Shown: positions 8,919-17,786 of the stretch, one piece after another | Position numbering within the stretch: the first letter of the stretch is position 1 | Layout of the letters: every line of letters starts with the position of its first letter | NCBI GenBank assembly: GCA_947501845.1 | Contig: CANMXP010000004.1 | Location: 124,001-188,000, forward strand | Direction of reading: 5' to 3' | From: an uncultured Flavobacteriaceae bacterium | GTDB taxonomy: Bacteria > Bacteroidota > Bacteroidia > Flavobacteriales > Flavobacteriaceae | Length of the DNA: 64,000 nt | Notes under the pieces: generated by a model | The model's input: the letters and a program-made list of their open reading frames with translations, nothing else | Databases searched by the model: none | Told to the model about the DNA's origin: nothing | Translations under genes and position numbers: made by a program

Positions 8919-9044
8919 ATAATTACTTGTTGGCTAAGATAAATTATATAAATAAAAACGTTCTCTAATAATAACTTTTATTGAGAACGCTTTTCTATTT
9001 ATTATAATCGAATGCTACGCGATTAATATCATAGCAATTGAATT

Positions 9045-10508
9045 CTACTTTTCATGATTCCCAATATACATTTCCTTTTCAAATTTATTGTCAAGAATAC
9101 TAAGATCTAGTTTTTTTACAAATGGCGAAGCTTTTTTAATACTGATATTTTTTGTAGTTAATCCTCTTATATCATCAAGTGCAGCTTTTAAAACAACTTC
9201 ATCTTCGTGTCCCAAGGGTAGTATATTATTCCAAAATTCATATTCTTTTACTTCAATATCTGGAGCAAATCCTTGGGTATAATCACTTTCTCCATTTTTA
9301 TTGAATATTTGAAAAGCTATGGGTTGCATGGCATTTAAGTGACCAGAATTAGCAGAAGTTCTATCTCGAAAATCGGAAGCAGGGGAATCAAACAACATTA
9401 CAGACCCAACATTTTTACCAAATGTTGTAGTTCCAATTACTTTCACAGGAATAAAAGGTTTCAATCCGTTTATAACCATTTCACTTGCCGAAGCGGTGCT
9501 ATTTGATGTTAAAACATATAAGTTGTTAATGGTATTTAGCCTATTAATAGTTTCTTCTCCAACTTTAATATCATTTGTATCGAATACATTTAGTGTATTT
9601 CCAAAGTTATAGAAGCCATTTTCATCATTATGCTTTGAATTAAACTTTAAATCGGCAAATTTATCCAATCCAGCATTGGCATAAATCATACTTGCTAAAT
9701 ATGACGACGTAGCAACAGACCCACCTCCATTGATTCTCAAATCTAAGATTAACTCATTTATATTTTCGCTTTTAAAAAAGGAAAAAACAGCATTTAATTC
9801 ATCATTGTACGACGACCTAAATGCGTTATAAACTAAATAACCAACTTTTTTACCGTCTACATCATCAAAAATTTTCATTAAGTAAACAGGATTTTCAGAT
9901 AAAAGAGAGGCAGTAATAATTTTATCTTCAATAGGCATTAAAACGCCTCCACTTTCAGAAACAAAAGATAATGTTATTGTTTCATTCGACAATTCACTAA
10001 CTATATTATTGAAATTGCTGGAATTTAAAATAGTTCCGTTTATAGCATTTATAATATCACCTCTTTTGATATTGGCATTGCTAGCAGGGGAATTATCTGC
10101 AACGTATCTTACGTATAAGATTATATCGCCGTTGTTATTTATTTGAACAGATTGAAATCGAATACCATGAGATTTTGAAATACCCTGAAATTGTTGAAGT
10201 TGAACTATATAGTCTTCTATATACCAAGAAAATCTATCAACACTACCAGTTTCGTATTTAAGGCTATTAAACAAATCTTCAGGATTAGTGAATTGATTCA
10301 AAAAGGCACTATATTCACTTGAATTGTCATCTTTAGAGTCAGCCAAATCAGACACCTGAGACTGCCAGTTATACCAAGAGTTCATACCTTTCCAAACAAA
10401 ATCATTTATATCGTTTGTAGAAATTGCAATATCATCACCATCTTCAAAACAACTTGTTGTTAAAAAGCTAAGCGTAAGTAATAGAATTAGGGCCTTAAAA
10501 TATTTCAT
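9045..10508 (-). CDS. S41-family (C-terminal processing) peptidase lipoprotein
   Basis: A 487-residue predicted lipoprotein: the signal peptide ends SFLTTSC (Cys20), followed by FEDGDD, so surface or outer-membrane location is likely. A PDZ-like segment (NSPASNANIKRGDIINAING, roughly residues 140-160) precedes the S41 protease core. ELILDLRINGGGSVATSSYL is the family strand, and the STASASEMVINGLKPF segment carries the catalytic serine. A later GTTTFGKNVGS motif has the partner lysine. The start is supported by the signal peptide. It appears to be a single-gene unit, divergent from the ECF sigma operon. Substrate unknown. Confidence 0.9.
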   Translation of the reverse strand: MKYFKALILLLTLSFLTTSCFEDGDDIAISTNDINDFVWKGMNSWYNWQSQVSDLADSKDDNSSEYSAFLNQFTNPEDLFNSLKYETGSVDRFSWYIEDYIVQLQQFQGISKSHGIRFQSVQINNNGDIILYVRYVADNSPASNANIKRGDIINAINGTILNSSNFNNIVSELSNETITLSFVSESGGVLMPIEDKIITASLLSENPVYLMKIFDDVDGKKVGYLVYNAFRSSYNDELNAVFSFFKSENINELILDLRINGGGSVATSSYLASMIYANAGLDKFADLKFNSKHNDENGFYNFGNTLNVFDTNDIKVGEETINRLNTINNLYVLTSNSTASASEMVINGLKPFIPVKVIGTTTFGKNVGSVMLFDSPASDFRDRTSANSGHLNAMQPIAFQIFNKNGESDYTQGFAPDIEVKEYEFWNNILPLGHEDEVVLKAALDDIRGLTTKNISIKKASPFVKKLDLSILDNKFEKEMYIGNHEK

Positions 10509-10581
10509 AGCTATTTTTTTATAAACGTTTAGTCTTTAAAACCCTAAATTTACTTACATTATTATATAATTAAAAATAATT

Positions 10582-10607
10582 TGTAACAAAATAGATAGTG
10601 GGTCGTC
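10582..10607 (+). promoter_or_regulatory. Predicted ECF-sigma-type promoter (TGTAAC-N16-CGTC)
   Basis: TGTAAC at 10582-10587 and CGTC at 10604-10607 are separated by exactly 16 bp, the arrangement of ECF sigma promoters with an AAC -35 box and a CGTC -10 box. It lies 53 bp before the ECF sigma start, so the sigma factor probably activates its own operon. Confidence 0.65.
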
Positions 10608-10660
10608 GTAATATCAAATAGCAATAATAAAGCTAATTTAACTAAACCAAACCATCAAAA

Positions 10661-11170
10661 ATGACTCAAAGAGAGTTTTTAAATATTGTAATGCCTTTTA
10701 AAGATAAAGTTTTTCGTTTAGCAAAACGATTACTGGTATCGACAGAGGAAGCAGAGGATGCCACACAAGAGGTATTATTAAAATTATGGAATAATAAAAA
10801 GAAGATACAGGAGTATAAAAATGTTGAAGCTTTTTCTATGACAATGACCAAGAATTTTTGTTTTGATAAATTGAAATCCAAACAAGCTCAAAATTTAAAA
10901 ATTGTACATAGCAATTATGAAGACGGCAACACATCGTTACAAAAACAAGTTGAATTAAATGATAGTGTAGATTGGGTTTCAAAAATAATTCAGGAATTGC
11001 CCGAACAGCAAAAAATGATCATTCAACTAAGAGATATAGAAGAATACGATTTTGACGAGATTGCAAAAATGCTGGATATGAACAATACGGCAGTACGTGT
11101 AAATTTATCAAGAGCAAGAAAAACAATAAGAGAAAAATTAACTAAAACACATAATTATGGTGTTAAATAA
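10661..11170 (+). CDS. ECF RNA polymerase sigma-70 factor
   Basis: A 169-residue two-domain sigma factor. Region 2 ([20 protein letters not shown], about residues 18-37) and region 4 ([20 protein letters not shown] then [20 protein letters not shown], with the HTH) are both intact, with no extra C-terminal domain. An ECF-like promoter lies just upstream. The next gene starts inside its 3' end with a 14-bp overlap, so that gene is the likely cognate anti-sigma or partner. The presence of DUF4252 proteins downstream suggests a cell-envelope-linked regulon. The inducing signal is not visible. Confidence 0.93.
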   Translation: MTQREFLNIVMPFKDKVFRLAKRLLVSTEEAEDATQEVLLKLWNNKKKIQEYKNVEAFSMTMTKNFCFDKLKSKQAQNLKIVHSNYEDGNTSLQKQVELNDSVDWVSKIIQELPEQQKMIIQLRDIEEYDFDEIAKMLDMNNTAVRVNLSRARKTIREKLTKTHNYGVK

Positions 11171-11624
11171 TATAGAAGACTTACTTGAAAAGTACGAGAA
11201 CGGAGAAACAACACTAAAAGAAGAGCAGCAGTTAAAACACTATTTTTCGCAAGAAACTGTAGCGCCACATTTAGAAATGTACAAACCCATGTTTACGTAT
11301 TTTTTGGGAAACCAACAAGAACAATTCACTAAAGACATACCATTAAAAACGAAGCGTACTTTTAATTATAAATGGATTGCTGTCGCTGCAGTTGCTGTTC
11401 TTATGTTAGGGTTTTATTTTAATCAAAAACCTAATGATGTTGGTACGATTGAAGATCCACAGCTTGCTTTTAATGAAGTATCAAAAGCTTTGGAAATGAT
11501 TTCTACTCATTTTAATAAAGGCACCTCTACTGTAGGGTACTTAAACGAAGTAAACAAAGGTACAGCTACACTAGGTTACCTCAATGAGATTGAAAATACA
11601 ACCAGTATAATTTTTAAAAATTAA
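11157..11624 (+). CDS. Single-pass membrane protein, putative anti-sigma-like partner
   Basis: A 155-residue protein not assigned to a family. Residues 1-65 are acidic and helical ([20 protein letters not shown]), a pattern seen at the N-terminus of many Bacteroidota regulators. A basic patch (KTKRTFNYK) and one membrane helix ([16 protein letters not shown], about residues 76-91) follow, then a short periplasmic tail with two VGYLNEV/LGYLNEI repeats. It overlaps the sigma gene by 14 bp, so it should be made in step with it. Topology and context fit a membrane-anchored anti-sigma factor, but no known anti-sigma domain is recognised. Confidence 0.7.
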   Translation: MVLNNIEDLLEKYENGETTLKEEQQLKHYFSQETVAPHLEMYKPMFTYFLGNQQEQFTKDIPLKTKRTFNYKWIAVAAVAVLMLGFYFNQKPNDVGTIEDPQLAFNEVSKALEMISTHFNKGTSTVGYLNEVNKGTATLGYLNEIENTTSIIFKN

Positions 11625-11714
11625 CAATTAAAAAACAAATAGGTGAAATGCGCATAACTAGAAATTTAATATGTGAATCGCATTTCAGCATTAAAAATCA
11701 TTAAAAATAAAAAC

Positions 11715-12308
11715 ATGAAAACAACAATAAATTTTAATAAAGGAAAGATGAATAAAAAAGTAATTGTATTCATAATGGCATTGATGTTAGCCCCATTAAC
11801 AGGAATAGCGCAAAATATTTTTGATAAATATAGCGATAACTCTGATGTGACTTATGTATCCATTAAACCCAAAATGTTTCAAATGATAGCCAAAATGGGT
11901 ATTAATATAGAAGATGCCGAAGCCAAAGCTTATATGGATATGGTTAAAAGTATTACTAGTTTTAAAACTATCGTAACCGATAACAAAGCGATCTCTGGAG
12001 ATATAACAAAATGGGTAAAATCCCGTTCAAGTTCTTTAGAAGAGTTAATGGAAGTTAAGGATGATGGAACCGAAGTGAAATTTTATGTAAAAGAAGGTAA
12101 AGATGCAGATCATGTAAAAGAACTTTTAATCTTTGTGAGTGGTATTGATAAAGCTATGAAAGGAGAAGGTGTTGAAATTAATGGTGAGAAGAGAAAAATT
12201 GAAACAGTTGTGGTATCGCTTACAGGAGATATCGACTTAAATGAAATCTCTAAACTTACCGATAAAATGAATATACCAGGCGGTAAGCATTTAGAGAAAA
12301 AGCATTAA
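11715..12308 (+). CDS. DUF4252 family exported protein
   Basis: A secreted protein of about 197 residues. The body (FDKYSDNSDVTYVSIKPKMF, then MVKSITSFKTIVTDN, EVKFYVKEGKDADHVKELLI) matches the DUF4252 family, whose function is unknown. Start choice: an in-frame GTG at 11673 gives an unlikely extension. ATG 11715 is used here, and ATG 11748 gives the cleanest signal peptide (MNKKVIVFIMALMLAPLTGIA ending before Q). It is the third gene of the sigma operon, with a 90-bp gap, and is followed by a paralogue. The tail HLEKKH is basic. Confidence 0.82.
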   Translation: MKTTINFNKGKMNKKVIVFIMALMLAPLTGIAQNIFDKYSDNSDVTYVSIKPKMFQMIAKMGINIEDAEAKAYMDMVKSITSFKTIVTDNKAISGDITKWVKSRSSSLEELMEVKDDGTEVKFYVKEGKDADHVKELLIFVSGIDKAMKGEGVEINGEKRKIETVVVSLTGDIDLNEISKLTDKMNIPGGKHLEKKH

Positions 12309-12332
12309 AAATAATCATCAATCAAAAAGTAA

Positions 12333-12376
12333 GTATATCTAAAGGTTTCAACAATTACTGAAACCTTTGGATATAC
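12333..12376 (+). promoter_or_regulatory. Long perfect hairpin between the two DUF4252 genes
   Basis: GTATATCTAAAGGTTTCA pairs with TGAAACCTTTGGATATAC around an 8-base loop (17 of 18 pairs). There is no following T run, so it is more likely an mRNA stability or partial-termination element than a full terminator. Confidence 0.55.
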
Positions 12377-12430
12377 AAATTATATCTGCTAATTAGCAGG
12401 TCTGACATCTAACAAATAAATAAAAAACAG

Positions 12431-12973
12431 ATGAAACGAACAGTCAAACATATATTTTATACATTATTTATAACGGCTATTTTAGTAAGCTGTGGTAGTG
12501 AAGCCAGCTTGCAACACTATTTTGTAGATAACCAAGAGTCAAGTAATTTTATATCGCAAGATATACCAATTTCTATGGTGAAATTAGATAAGTCTAATTT
12601 TTCAGAAGAACAAAACGAAGCTTTTAATTCTGTGAAAAGATTAAACTTTTTAGGCTATAAAGTAAGTGAAACAGAAGCCGAAACGTTTAAAACCGAATTG
12701 ACAAAGGTTAAAACTATTTTAAAAGATAGTAAGTATAACGATCTTATGGAATTTAGCGATAAGGGAAGAAAAGTTATTGTAAAATATGTTGGTACTGATG
12801 ATGAAGCTGATGAGGTCATCGTTTTTGGAAGTTCTAAAGATTTAGGGTTCGGAATTATTCGTGTGTTGGGTAATGATATGAACCCAGATAAAATGGTAAC
12901 TCTAGTTACTGCTTTACAAACGGCAAATATTGATGAAAGTCAGATAGAAGATCTAATGAATTTCTTTAAGTAA
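12431..12973 (+). CDS. DUF4252 family lipoprotein
   Basis: A 180-residue lipoprotein (signal peptide ends TAILVSC, Cys21) and a divergent paralogue of the preceding DUF4252 gene. Shared features are the KVKTILKDSKYNDLMEFSDK stretch and the VKYVGTDDEADEVIVFG strand, which align with the same parts of the upstream protein. Having one soluble exported and one lipid-anchored copy behind an ECF sigma factor is a recurrent arrangement in this group as far as I know. Function unknown; an envelope stress or surface role is an inference. Confidence 0.8.
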   Translation: MKRTVKHIFYTLFITAILVSCGSEASLQHYFVDNQESSNFISQDIPISMVKLDKSNFSEEQNEAFNSVKRLNFLGYKVSETEAETFKTELTKVKTILKDSKYNDLMEFSDKGRKVIVKYVGTDDEADEVIVFGSSKDLGFGIIRVLGNDMNPDKMVTLVTALQTANIDESQIEDLMNFFK

Positions 12974-13060
12974 TTATAGTATGTTAATAGAGAAGAATTC
13001 TTGAGATTTTATCTCAAGGATTTACTTTATAGATTTTCAATCTCGTAAATACGAGACGTA

Positions 13061-13225
13061 AAAAAGAGGCAGTCTGAAAAGTGTCATTCAGAACGTAGTG
13101 AAGAATCTCTTAAAATTTAAACATTTGTTTGTCAGAATATTGAGATTTTTCGACTTTAGTTTATGCTGAGCGTATTCGAAGTGCTCAAAATGACAATTTA
13201 TGAACTTTTTAGACAGCCTCTTTTT
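13061..13225. repeat. 165-bp imperfect palindromic element between convergent operons
   Basis: The ends AAAAAGAGGCAGTCTGAAAAG (split as 13061-13081) and the reverse complement of 13205-13225 agree at 19 of 21 positions. Inside, TGTCATT...AATGACA and GAATCTC...GAGATTT are nested inverted pairs, and the left half holds the dispersed GTCATTC...GAATCTC unit. The right arm touches the stop codon of the small gene at 13226. With T runs at both ends, it could terminate both converging operons. A MITE-like origin is possible but unproven. Confidence 0.7.
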
Positions 13226-13426
13226 CTATTCTGAATCATTTTGATTTTCTGTGTCTTCTTTCTGATTTGTTGTTTTTGAATAAAACAAATTGCCAACAAT
13301 TGTTAGGAATATAATTGTGAGAACCGTTAAAACAATAAAATTATTTAAGATGTCTAAAATTCCAGTAACAAAAATACCACCAGCCATTAGACCACAAAGT
13401 AATAAAGATTGTTTATCGGTTAGCAT
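13226..13426 (-). CDS. Small two-helix membrane protein
   Basis: A 66-residue protein with two hydrophobic helices (LLLCGLMAGGIFVTGILDI and FIVLTVLTIIFLTIVGNLFY) and a charged, acidic C-terminus (NQKEDTENQNDSE). It begins 8 bp after the purB stop and is therefore probably co-transcribed with it. No family recognised. The hydrophobic pattern, normal codon use and operon position support a real gene. Confidence 0.65.
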   Translation of the reverse strand: MLTDKQSLLLCGLMAGGIFVTGILDILNNFIVLTVLTIIFLTIVGNLFYSKTTNQKEDTENQNDSE

Positions 13427-13434
13427 ATAAATTT

Positions 13435-14778
13435 TTAGATTCCCGTATAATTACTAGGTGTAATACGTTTTAATTCTTCTTTTATTGTGTCAGTAACCTC
13501 TAAAGTGTCAATAAAATTAGAAATAGAATCTTGATTAATTTTAGCATTGGTTCTTGTTAAGCCCTTTAAAGCTTCGTATGGATTTGGATAAGCTTCACGA
13601 CGCAAAATAGTTTGAATAGCTTCGGCAACCACAGCCCAGTTATTTTCTAAATCTTCTGCAAATTTAGATTCATTTAAAAGCAATTTATCAAGCCCTTTTA
13701 AAGTAGATTTAAAACCAATAAGCGTATGCCCAAAAGGTACACCAACATTACGTAAAACAGTACTGTCTGTTAAATCGCGTTGTAATCTGGAAATAGGTAG
13801 TTTAGCCGATAAATGTTCAAAAACTGCATTGGCAATACCTAAATTACCTTCGCTATTTTCAAAATCAATAGGATTTACTTTATGTGGCATGGCAGAACTT
13901 CCAACTTCGCCTGCTTTAATTTTTTGTTTGAAATAATCCATTGAAACATAAGTCCAAATATCTCGATCTAAATCAATTAAAATGGTATTTATACGTTTTA
14001 AGGTATCAAACAACGCAGCCATATGGTCATAATGCTCAATTTGAGTTGTAGGAAACGAATGTTGTAAACCTAATTGTTCTTGCACAAATTTAGAGCCAAA
14101 TGCTTTCCAATCTATATTTGGATATGCCACATGATGGGCGTTAAAATTACCTGTAGCACCACCAAATTTAGCAGCACTAGGTATATCATTTAGTAAATTA
14201 AACTGTTCTTCTAAGCGCTTTATAAATACCTCAATTTCTTTTCCTAAACGTGTAGGAGATGCTGGCTGCCCGTGTGTTCTAGCAAGCATAGAAATAGATG
14301 CCCAATCTTGGCTTAACGATTTTAATCTATTTAAAACATTAAAATATTCAGGAACATATACGTCGTTCATGGCTTCCTTAATACTCAAAGGAATAGCTGT
14401 ATTGTTAATATCTTGGGAGGTTAATCCGAAGTGGATAAATTCTTTATACTGTGATAGATTTAAAGCATCAAATTTTTCTTTTATAAAATATTCAACAGCT
14501 TTAACATCGTGGTTGGTAACCCCCTCAATTTTTTTAATGGCTAAGGCATCATCTTGAGAGAAATCTTTATAGATGTTTCTTAAGTCCTTAAAAACACCTT
14601 TATCAATATTTTCAAGTTGTGGTAACGGAATTTCACAAAGTGCAATAAAATATTCAATTTCTACTAAAACACGATATTTTATAAGAGCTTCTTCAGAAAA
14701 ATAAGGTGCTAATTCGTTAACTTTACTTCTATATCGCCCATCAATAGGAGAGATGGCATTTAATGATGATAATGACAT
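13435..14778 (-). CDS. purB: Adenylosuccinate lyase
   Basis: A 447-residue enzyme of purine synthesis (SAICAR to AICAR and adenylosuccinate to AMP). The N-terminus LNAISPIDGRYRSKV and the signature GEVGSSAMPHKVNPIDFEN (flexible loop with the catalytic serine) identify it. HFGLTSQDINNTA and ARTHGQPASPTRLGKE supply the other active-site segments. Length is typical of the E. coli-type PurB. A TATCTTTG promoter element lies 24 bp upstream. The small membrane-protein gene follows closely. Confidence 0.97.
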   Translation of the reverse strand: MSLSSLNAISPIDGRYRSKVNELAPYFSEEALIKYRVLVEIEYFIALCEIPLPQLENIDKGVFKDLRNIYKDFSQDDALAIKKIEGVTNHDVKAVEYFIKEKFDALNLSQYKEFIHFGLTSQDINNTAIPLSIKEAMNDVYVPEYFNVLNRLKSLSQDWASISMLARTHGQPASPTRLGKEIEVFIKRLEEQFNLLNDIPSAAKFGGATGNFNAHHVAYPNIDWKAFGSKFVQEQLGLQHSFPTTQIEHYDHMAALFDTLKRINTILIDLDRDIWTYVSMDYFKQKIKAGEVGSSAMPHKVNPIDFENSEGNLGIANAVFEHLSAKLPISRLQRDLTDSTVLRNVGVPFGHTLIGFKSTLKGLDKLLLNESKFAEDLENNWAVVAEAIQTILRREAYPNPYEALKGLTRTNAKINQDSISNFIDTLEVTDTIKEELKRITPSNYTGI

Positions 14779-14801
14779 TATTATGTGTTTTTTTGAAGTT
14801 G

Positions 14802-14809
14802 CAAAGATA
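14802..14809 (-). promoter_or_regulatory. -7 promoter element of purB
   Basis: TATCTTTG on the minus strand, an exact TAnnTTTG match, 24 bp before the purB ATG; the -33 box is not clear. Confidence 0.6.
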
Positions 14810-14850
14810 CGTTTTTGATTTGCGTTTTCAGGTATCTGATTTAGGATTTT

Positions 14851-15426
14851 TTAAGAAGCTTTGTTTTTCTTTATTCTAAGCAATGTGCGTTTTGCTCTAG
14901 CTTTAAAAGCAGCACTTTGACTGTGGAAATTTTGCTCTAAAATCTGTGTTAACTCTGGGTAAACCCAATCATAATCCATTCCATAAAAAAATAAAGATTC
15001 CATAGCATATACTTTTGGGGCCACTTTTTGGTCACTAATCATCCAATCGAAACAGGCTTCGATAATACGTTCTTTATGTTTGGGAGTCAATGCTTTTTTT
15101 ATAGGATTGGGTTTTTTAGAATAATATGCTTTAGTGATAAATTCACAGACTTTAGAAACTGGACGTACAGACGAGTCTAAATGAACTTTATTAATGTTCT
15201 TCGTAAATGTTTCTAAATGAGGTACAATGGCATAAATATATTCTGCGCAAACAAACTCTAAAATCCATGCTGCTCTGCTTGATACTTTATCATCAACCAT
15301 AAATAAAATATCTACGAGTTTAGGAAATAAACTCATGTCGTTTAGAACTGTATTGGCATATTTCATTCGGTTTTCACGCGAAGTACTTACATTACTTAAC
15401 TCTTTATGGAATTCTTCTAAAGTCAT
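14851..15426 (-). CDS. HEAT-like repeat protein of unknown function
   Basis: A 191-residue cytosolic, helical protein. Alternating helices such as SSRAAWILEFVCAEYIYAIV and DQKVAPKVYAMESLFFYGMD resemble HEAT/armadillo repeats, and the C-terminus is strongly basic (AKRTLLRIKKNKAS). It lies directly upstream of purB on the same strand, 72 bp away, with a purB promoter in the gap. I know of similar proteins next to purB in flavobacteria, but no function is established. Confidence 0.75.
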   Translation of the reverse strand: MTLEEFHKELSNVSTSRENRMKYANTVLNDMSLFPKLVDILFMVDDKVSSRAAWILEFVCAEYIYAIVPHLETFTKNINKVHLDSSVRPVSKVCEFITKAYYSKKPNPIKKALTPKHKERIIEACFDWMISDQKVAPKVYAMESLFFYGMDYDWVYPELTQILEQNFHSQSAAFKARAKRTLLRIKKNKAS

Positions 15427-15559
15427 AAGATAATTTTATTTATTTTTAAGTTTCTAAAACACCTGGATAATAAAATGAGCATAATATATAGCTCAATATT
15501 AATAAAAATGTTTAATATGCGAATTGCATCTAACAATTAATAATGATAAACATATTTAG

Positions 15560-16033
15560 ATGAAAATAATAAAAAAGATACTCTTGTTGTTATTGGTTAT
15601 ATTCGTTATTGCTCAATTTTTTGGACCAGAAAAAAACGAAGGAAATTTAGCCTCAATCGAGCCTTTCTTGGAAGAAACACATCCACCAGAAGACGTTAAA
15701 ATTATTTTAAAGGAGAGTTGTTTTGATTGTCATAGTGATGTCACGAGATATCCTTGGTATAATCATATCACACCTGTAAACTATTGGTTGGAGGATCATA
15801 TAAAGCATGGAAAAAAACATTTTAATGTATCTAAATGGGAAGGGAATTCCATAAAACGAAAAGACCATAAATTTGAAGAACTCATAGAAATGGTTGAAGA
15901 TAAGAGTATGCCTCTTAACTCTTATACCTGGACACATTCTGAGGCTAAACTTACAGATGAGCAAATAGCCGCTATTATTGATTGGGCTAAACAAGTACGT
16001 TTTAAGTATAGCTTGGTACCAAATCCTCAATAG
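15560..16033 (+). CDS. Haem-binding domain protein with CxxCH motif
   Basis: A 157-residue protein with one N-terminal membrane helix or signal anchor (IKKILLLLLVIFVIAQFF). A periplasmic domain has one c-type haem site, ESCFDCHSD (about residues 53-61), and the flanking segment VTRYPWYNHITPVNYWLEDH, which is typical of the Haem_bd family. The C-terminus LTDEQIAAIIDWAKQ resembles the last helix of cytochrome c. It could be an electron carrier or redox sensor. The gene stands alone between divergent and downstream neighbours. Confidence 0.85.
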   Translation: MKIIKKILLLLLVIFVIAQFFGPEKNEGNLASIEPFLEETHPPEDVKIILKESCFDCHSDVTRYPWYNHITPVNYWLEDHIKHGKKHFNVSKWEGNSIKRKDHKFEELIEMVEDKSMPLNSYTWTHSEAKLTDEQIAAIIDWAKQVRFKYSLVPNPQ

Positions 16034-16092
16034 ACAACATTCCGTATTGACTTAAACAGTACTCTGAAAAAATTATAAATATTCGTGAATTA

Positions 16093-17328
16093 GTGGCAAA
16101 AAAAATATTAATTATTGGCTTTGTTTGGCCAGAGCCTAAAAGTTCTGCAGCAGGTAGTAGAATGATGCAGTTAATTCGGTTTTTTCAAACTCAGAATCAT
16201 CAAATAACATTTTCTAGCCCCTGTGCTAAAAGTGATAATGCTTTCGATTTAACGACCATAGGAATTGATCAAATTTCTATTGAATTGAATAATACTAGTT
16301 TCGATGTTTTTATAAATAAGTTGAACCCAGAAATTGTTTTATTTGACCGTTTTATGATGGAAGAGCAATTTGGTTGGCGCGTTGCGGAACACTGTCCCAA
16401 TGCGTTAAGGGTTTTAGATACCGAGGATTTGCATTGTTTACGAAAAGGAAGGCAACAAGCTTTTAAAGATGGGAAAGCATTTGATAGGTCTTATTTGTAT
16501 AGTGATATAGCCAAACGAGAAATAGCAAGTATTTACAGAAGTGATTTAAGTTTAATTATTTCTGAAGTTGAAATTGAAATCCTTAAAAAAGAGTTCAAAA
16601 TAGATGCTGCTTTATTACATTATTTGCCTTTTATGTTAAATGAAATCTCGGAAGAGGACATTGAGAAATTCCCGAATTTTGATGAACGTCAGCATTTTAT
16701 AACTATTGGCAATTTTTTACATGAACCCAATTTTAATGCAGTATTGTATCTAAAGGAAACTATTTGGCCATTAATAAAAAAACAATTGCCAGAAGCAGAA
16801 TTGCATATTTATGGAGCCTATGCATCGCAAAAAGTAAATCAGTTGAATAATAAAAAACAAGGGTTTTTAATTAAAGGTTTTGCAAAAGATGTAAATGATG
16901 TCATGCAACGTTCCAGGGTTTGTTTGGCACCTATAAGATTTGGAGCAGGATTAAAAGGGAAGCTGGTAGATGCTATGCAAAATGGTACCCCTTGTGTAAC
17001 TACAAGTGTGGGGGCAGAGGGTATGTTTGGTAGCATGGAACTTAATGGGTTTATAGAAGATACTCCAGAAAATTTTGTAGAAAAAGCGATAACATTATAT
17101 ACCAATAAAAATACTTGGAAAGAAAAACAAGAAAACGGATTTAAGGTGTTTAACCAACGTTTTAATGTTAAAGTATATCAGCAAGGCCTAAGTTTACGTA
17201 TACAAGGAATAATTATGAAATTGAATGAGCATCGGCTTAATAACTTCACAGGACAAATGCTACAACATCATGGTTTACAGAGTACTAAATTTATGAGTAA
17301 ATGGATTGAAGAGAAGAATAAAAAATAA
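16093..17328 (+). CDS. Glycosyltransferase family 4-like protein
   Basis: A 411-residue GT-B-fold glycosyltransferase. The N-terminal half begins KILIIGFVWPEPKSSAAGSR, the donor-side half carries HFITIGNFLHEPNFNAVLYL, and the hallmark RFGAGLKGKLVDAMQNGTPC followed by VTTSVGAEGM lies at about residues 280-310. Start: GTG at 16093 fits the N-terminal beta-strand; no ATG gives a better N-terminus. The sugar and acceptor are unknown. The cupin gene begins 10 bp downstream and may be co-transcribed. Confidence 0.85.
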   Translation: MAKKILIIGFVWPEPKSSAAGSRMMQLIRFFQTQNHQITFSSPCAKSDNAFDLTTIGIDQISIELNNTSFDVFINKLNPEIVLFDRFMMEEQFGWRVAEHCPNALRVLDTEDLHCLRKGRQQAFKDGKAFDRSYLYSDIAKREIASIYRSDLSLIISEVEIEILKKEFKIDAALLHYLPFMLNEISEEDIEKFPNFDERQHFITIGNFLHEPNFNAVLYLKETIWPLIKKQLPEAELHIYGAYASQKVNQLNNKKQGFLIKGFAKDVNDVMQRSRVCLAPIRFGAGLKGKLVDAMQNGTPCVTTSVGAEGMFGSMELNGFIEDTPENFVEKAITLYTNKNTWKEKQENGFKVFNQRFNVKVYQQGLSLRIQGIIMKLNEHRLNNFTGQMLQHHGLQSTKFMSKWIEEKNKK

Positions 17329-17338
17329 GCAATTAAAA

Positions 17339-17758
17339 ATGAAAAAAATACTCGTCCTTTTTAGCTTTGTGCTGGTTTTATCATCCTGTAGAGCTACTAA
17401 AACAAAAGAAATACAGGTTGTTAAGTTGGCTGAAACGACCAAGAGTTGGAATGGGGATAAACTACCAAATTATCCAGAAGGAAACCCAAAAGTTACCGTT
17501 TTAAAAATAACGATTCCGCCTAAAACCACATTGCATAAGCACTATCATACTGTTATTAATTCTGGTATTTTGTTAAAAGGAGCATTAACCGTTGTAGATA
17601 TAGATGGTAAAATCTTAGAACTTAAAGCAGGCGATGTTATTGTAGAGCTTGTAAACAAAGTTCATTATGGTGTAAACAAAGGCAACAAACCTGCTGAAAT
17701 TGTAGTGTTTTATGCAGGGGTAGAAGGTTTACCCATTACTGTGGTTGAAAAAGAATAA
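17339..17758 (+). CDS. Cupin-domain lipoprotein
   Basis: A 139-residue protein. ATG 17339 is preferred over the upstream in-frame start at 17306, because it gives a proper lipoprotein signal peptide ending VLVLSSC (Cys17). The single cupin barrel shows TLHKHYHTVINSGILLKGAL (metal-ligand histidines) and LKAGDVIVELVNKVHYGVNK with the second motif's histidine. Enzymatic or binding role unknown. It lies next to the interrupted sirtuin, with which it converges. Confidence 0.82.
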   Translation: MKKILVLFSFVLVLSSCRATKTKEIQVVKLAETTKSWNGDKLPNYPEGNPKVTVLKITIPPKTTLHKHYHTVINSGILLKGALTVVDIDGKILELKAGDVIVELVNKVHYGVNKGNKPAEIVVFYAGVEGLPITVVEKE

Positions 17759-17786
17759 TTTCTAATTTAAAAACAATTTGGAGGTG

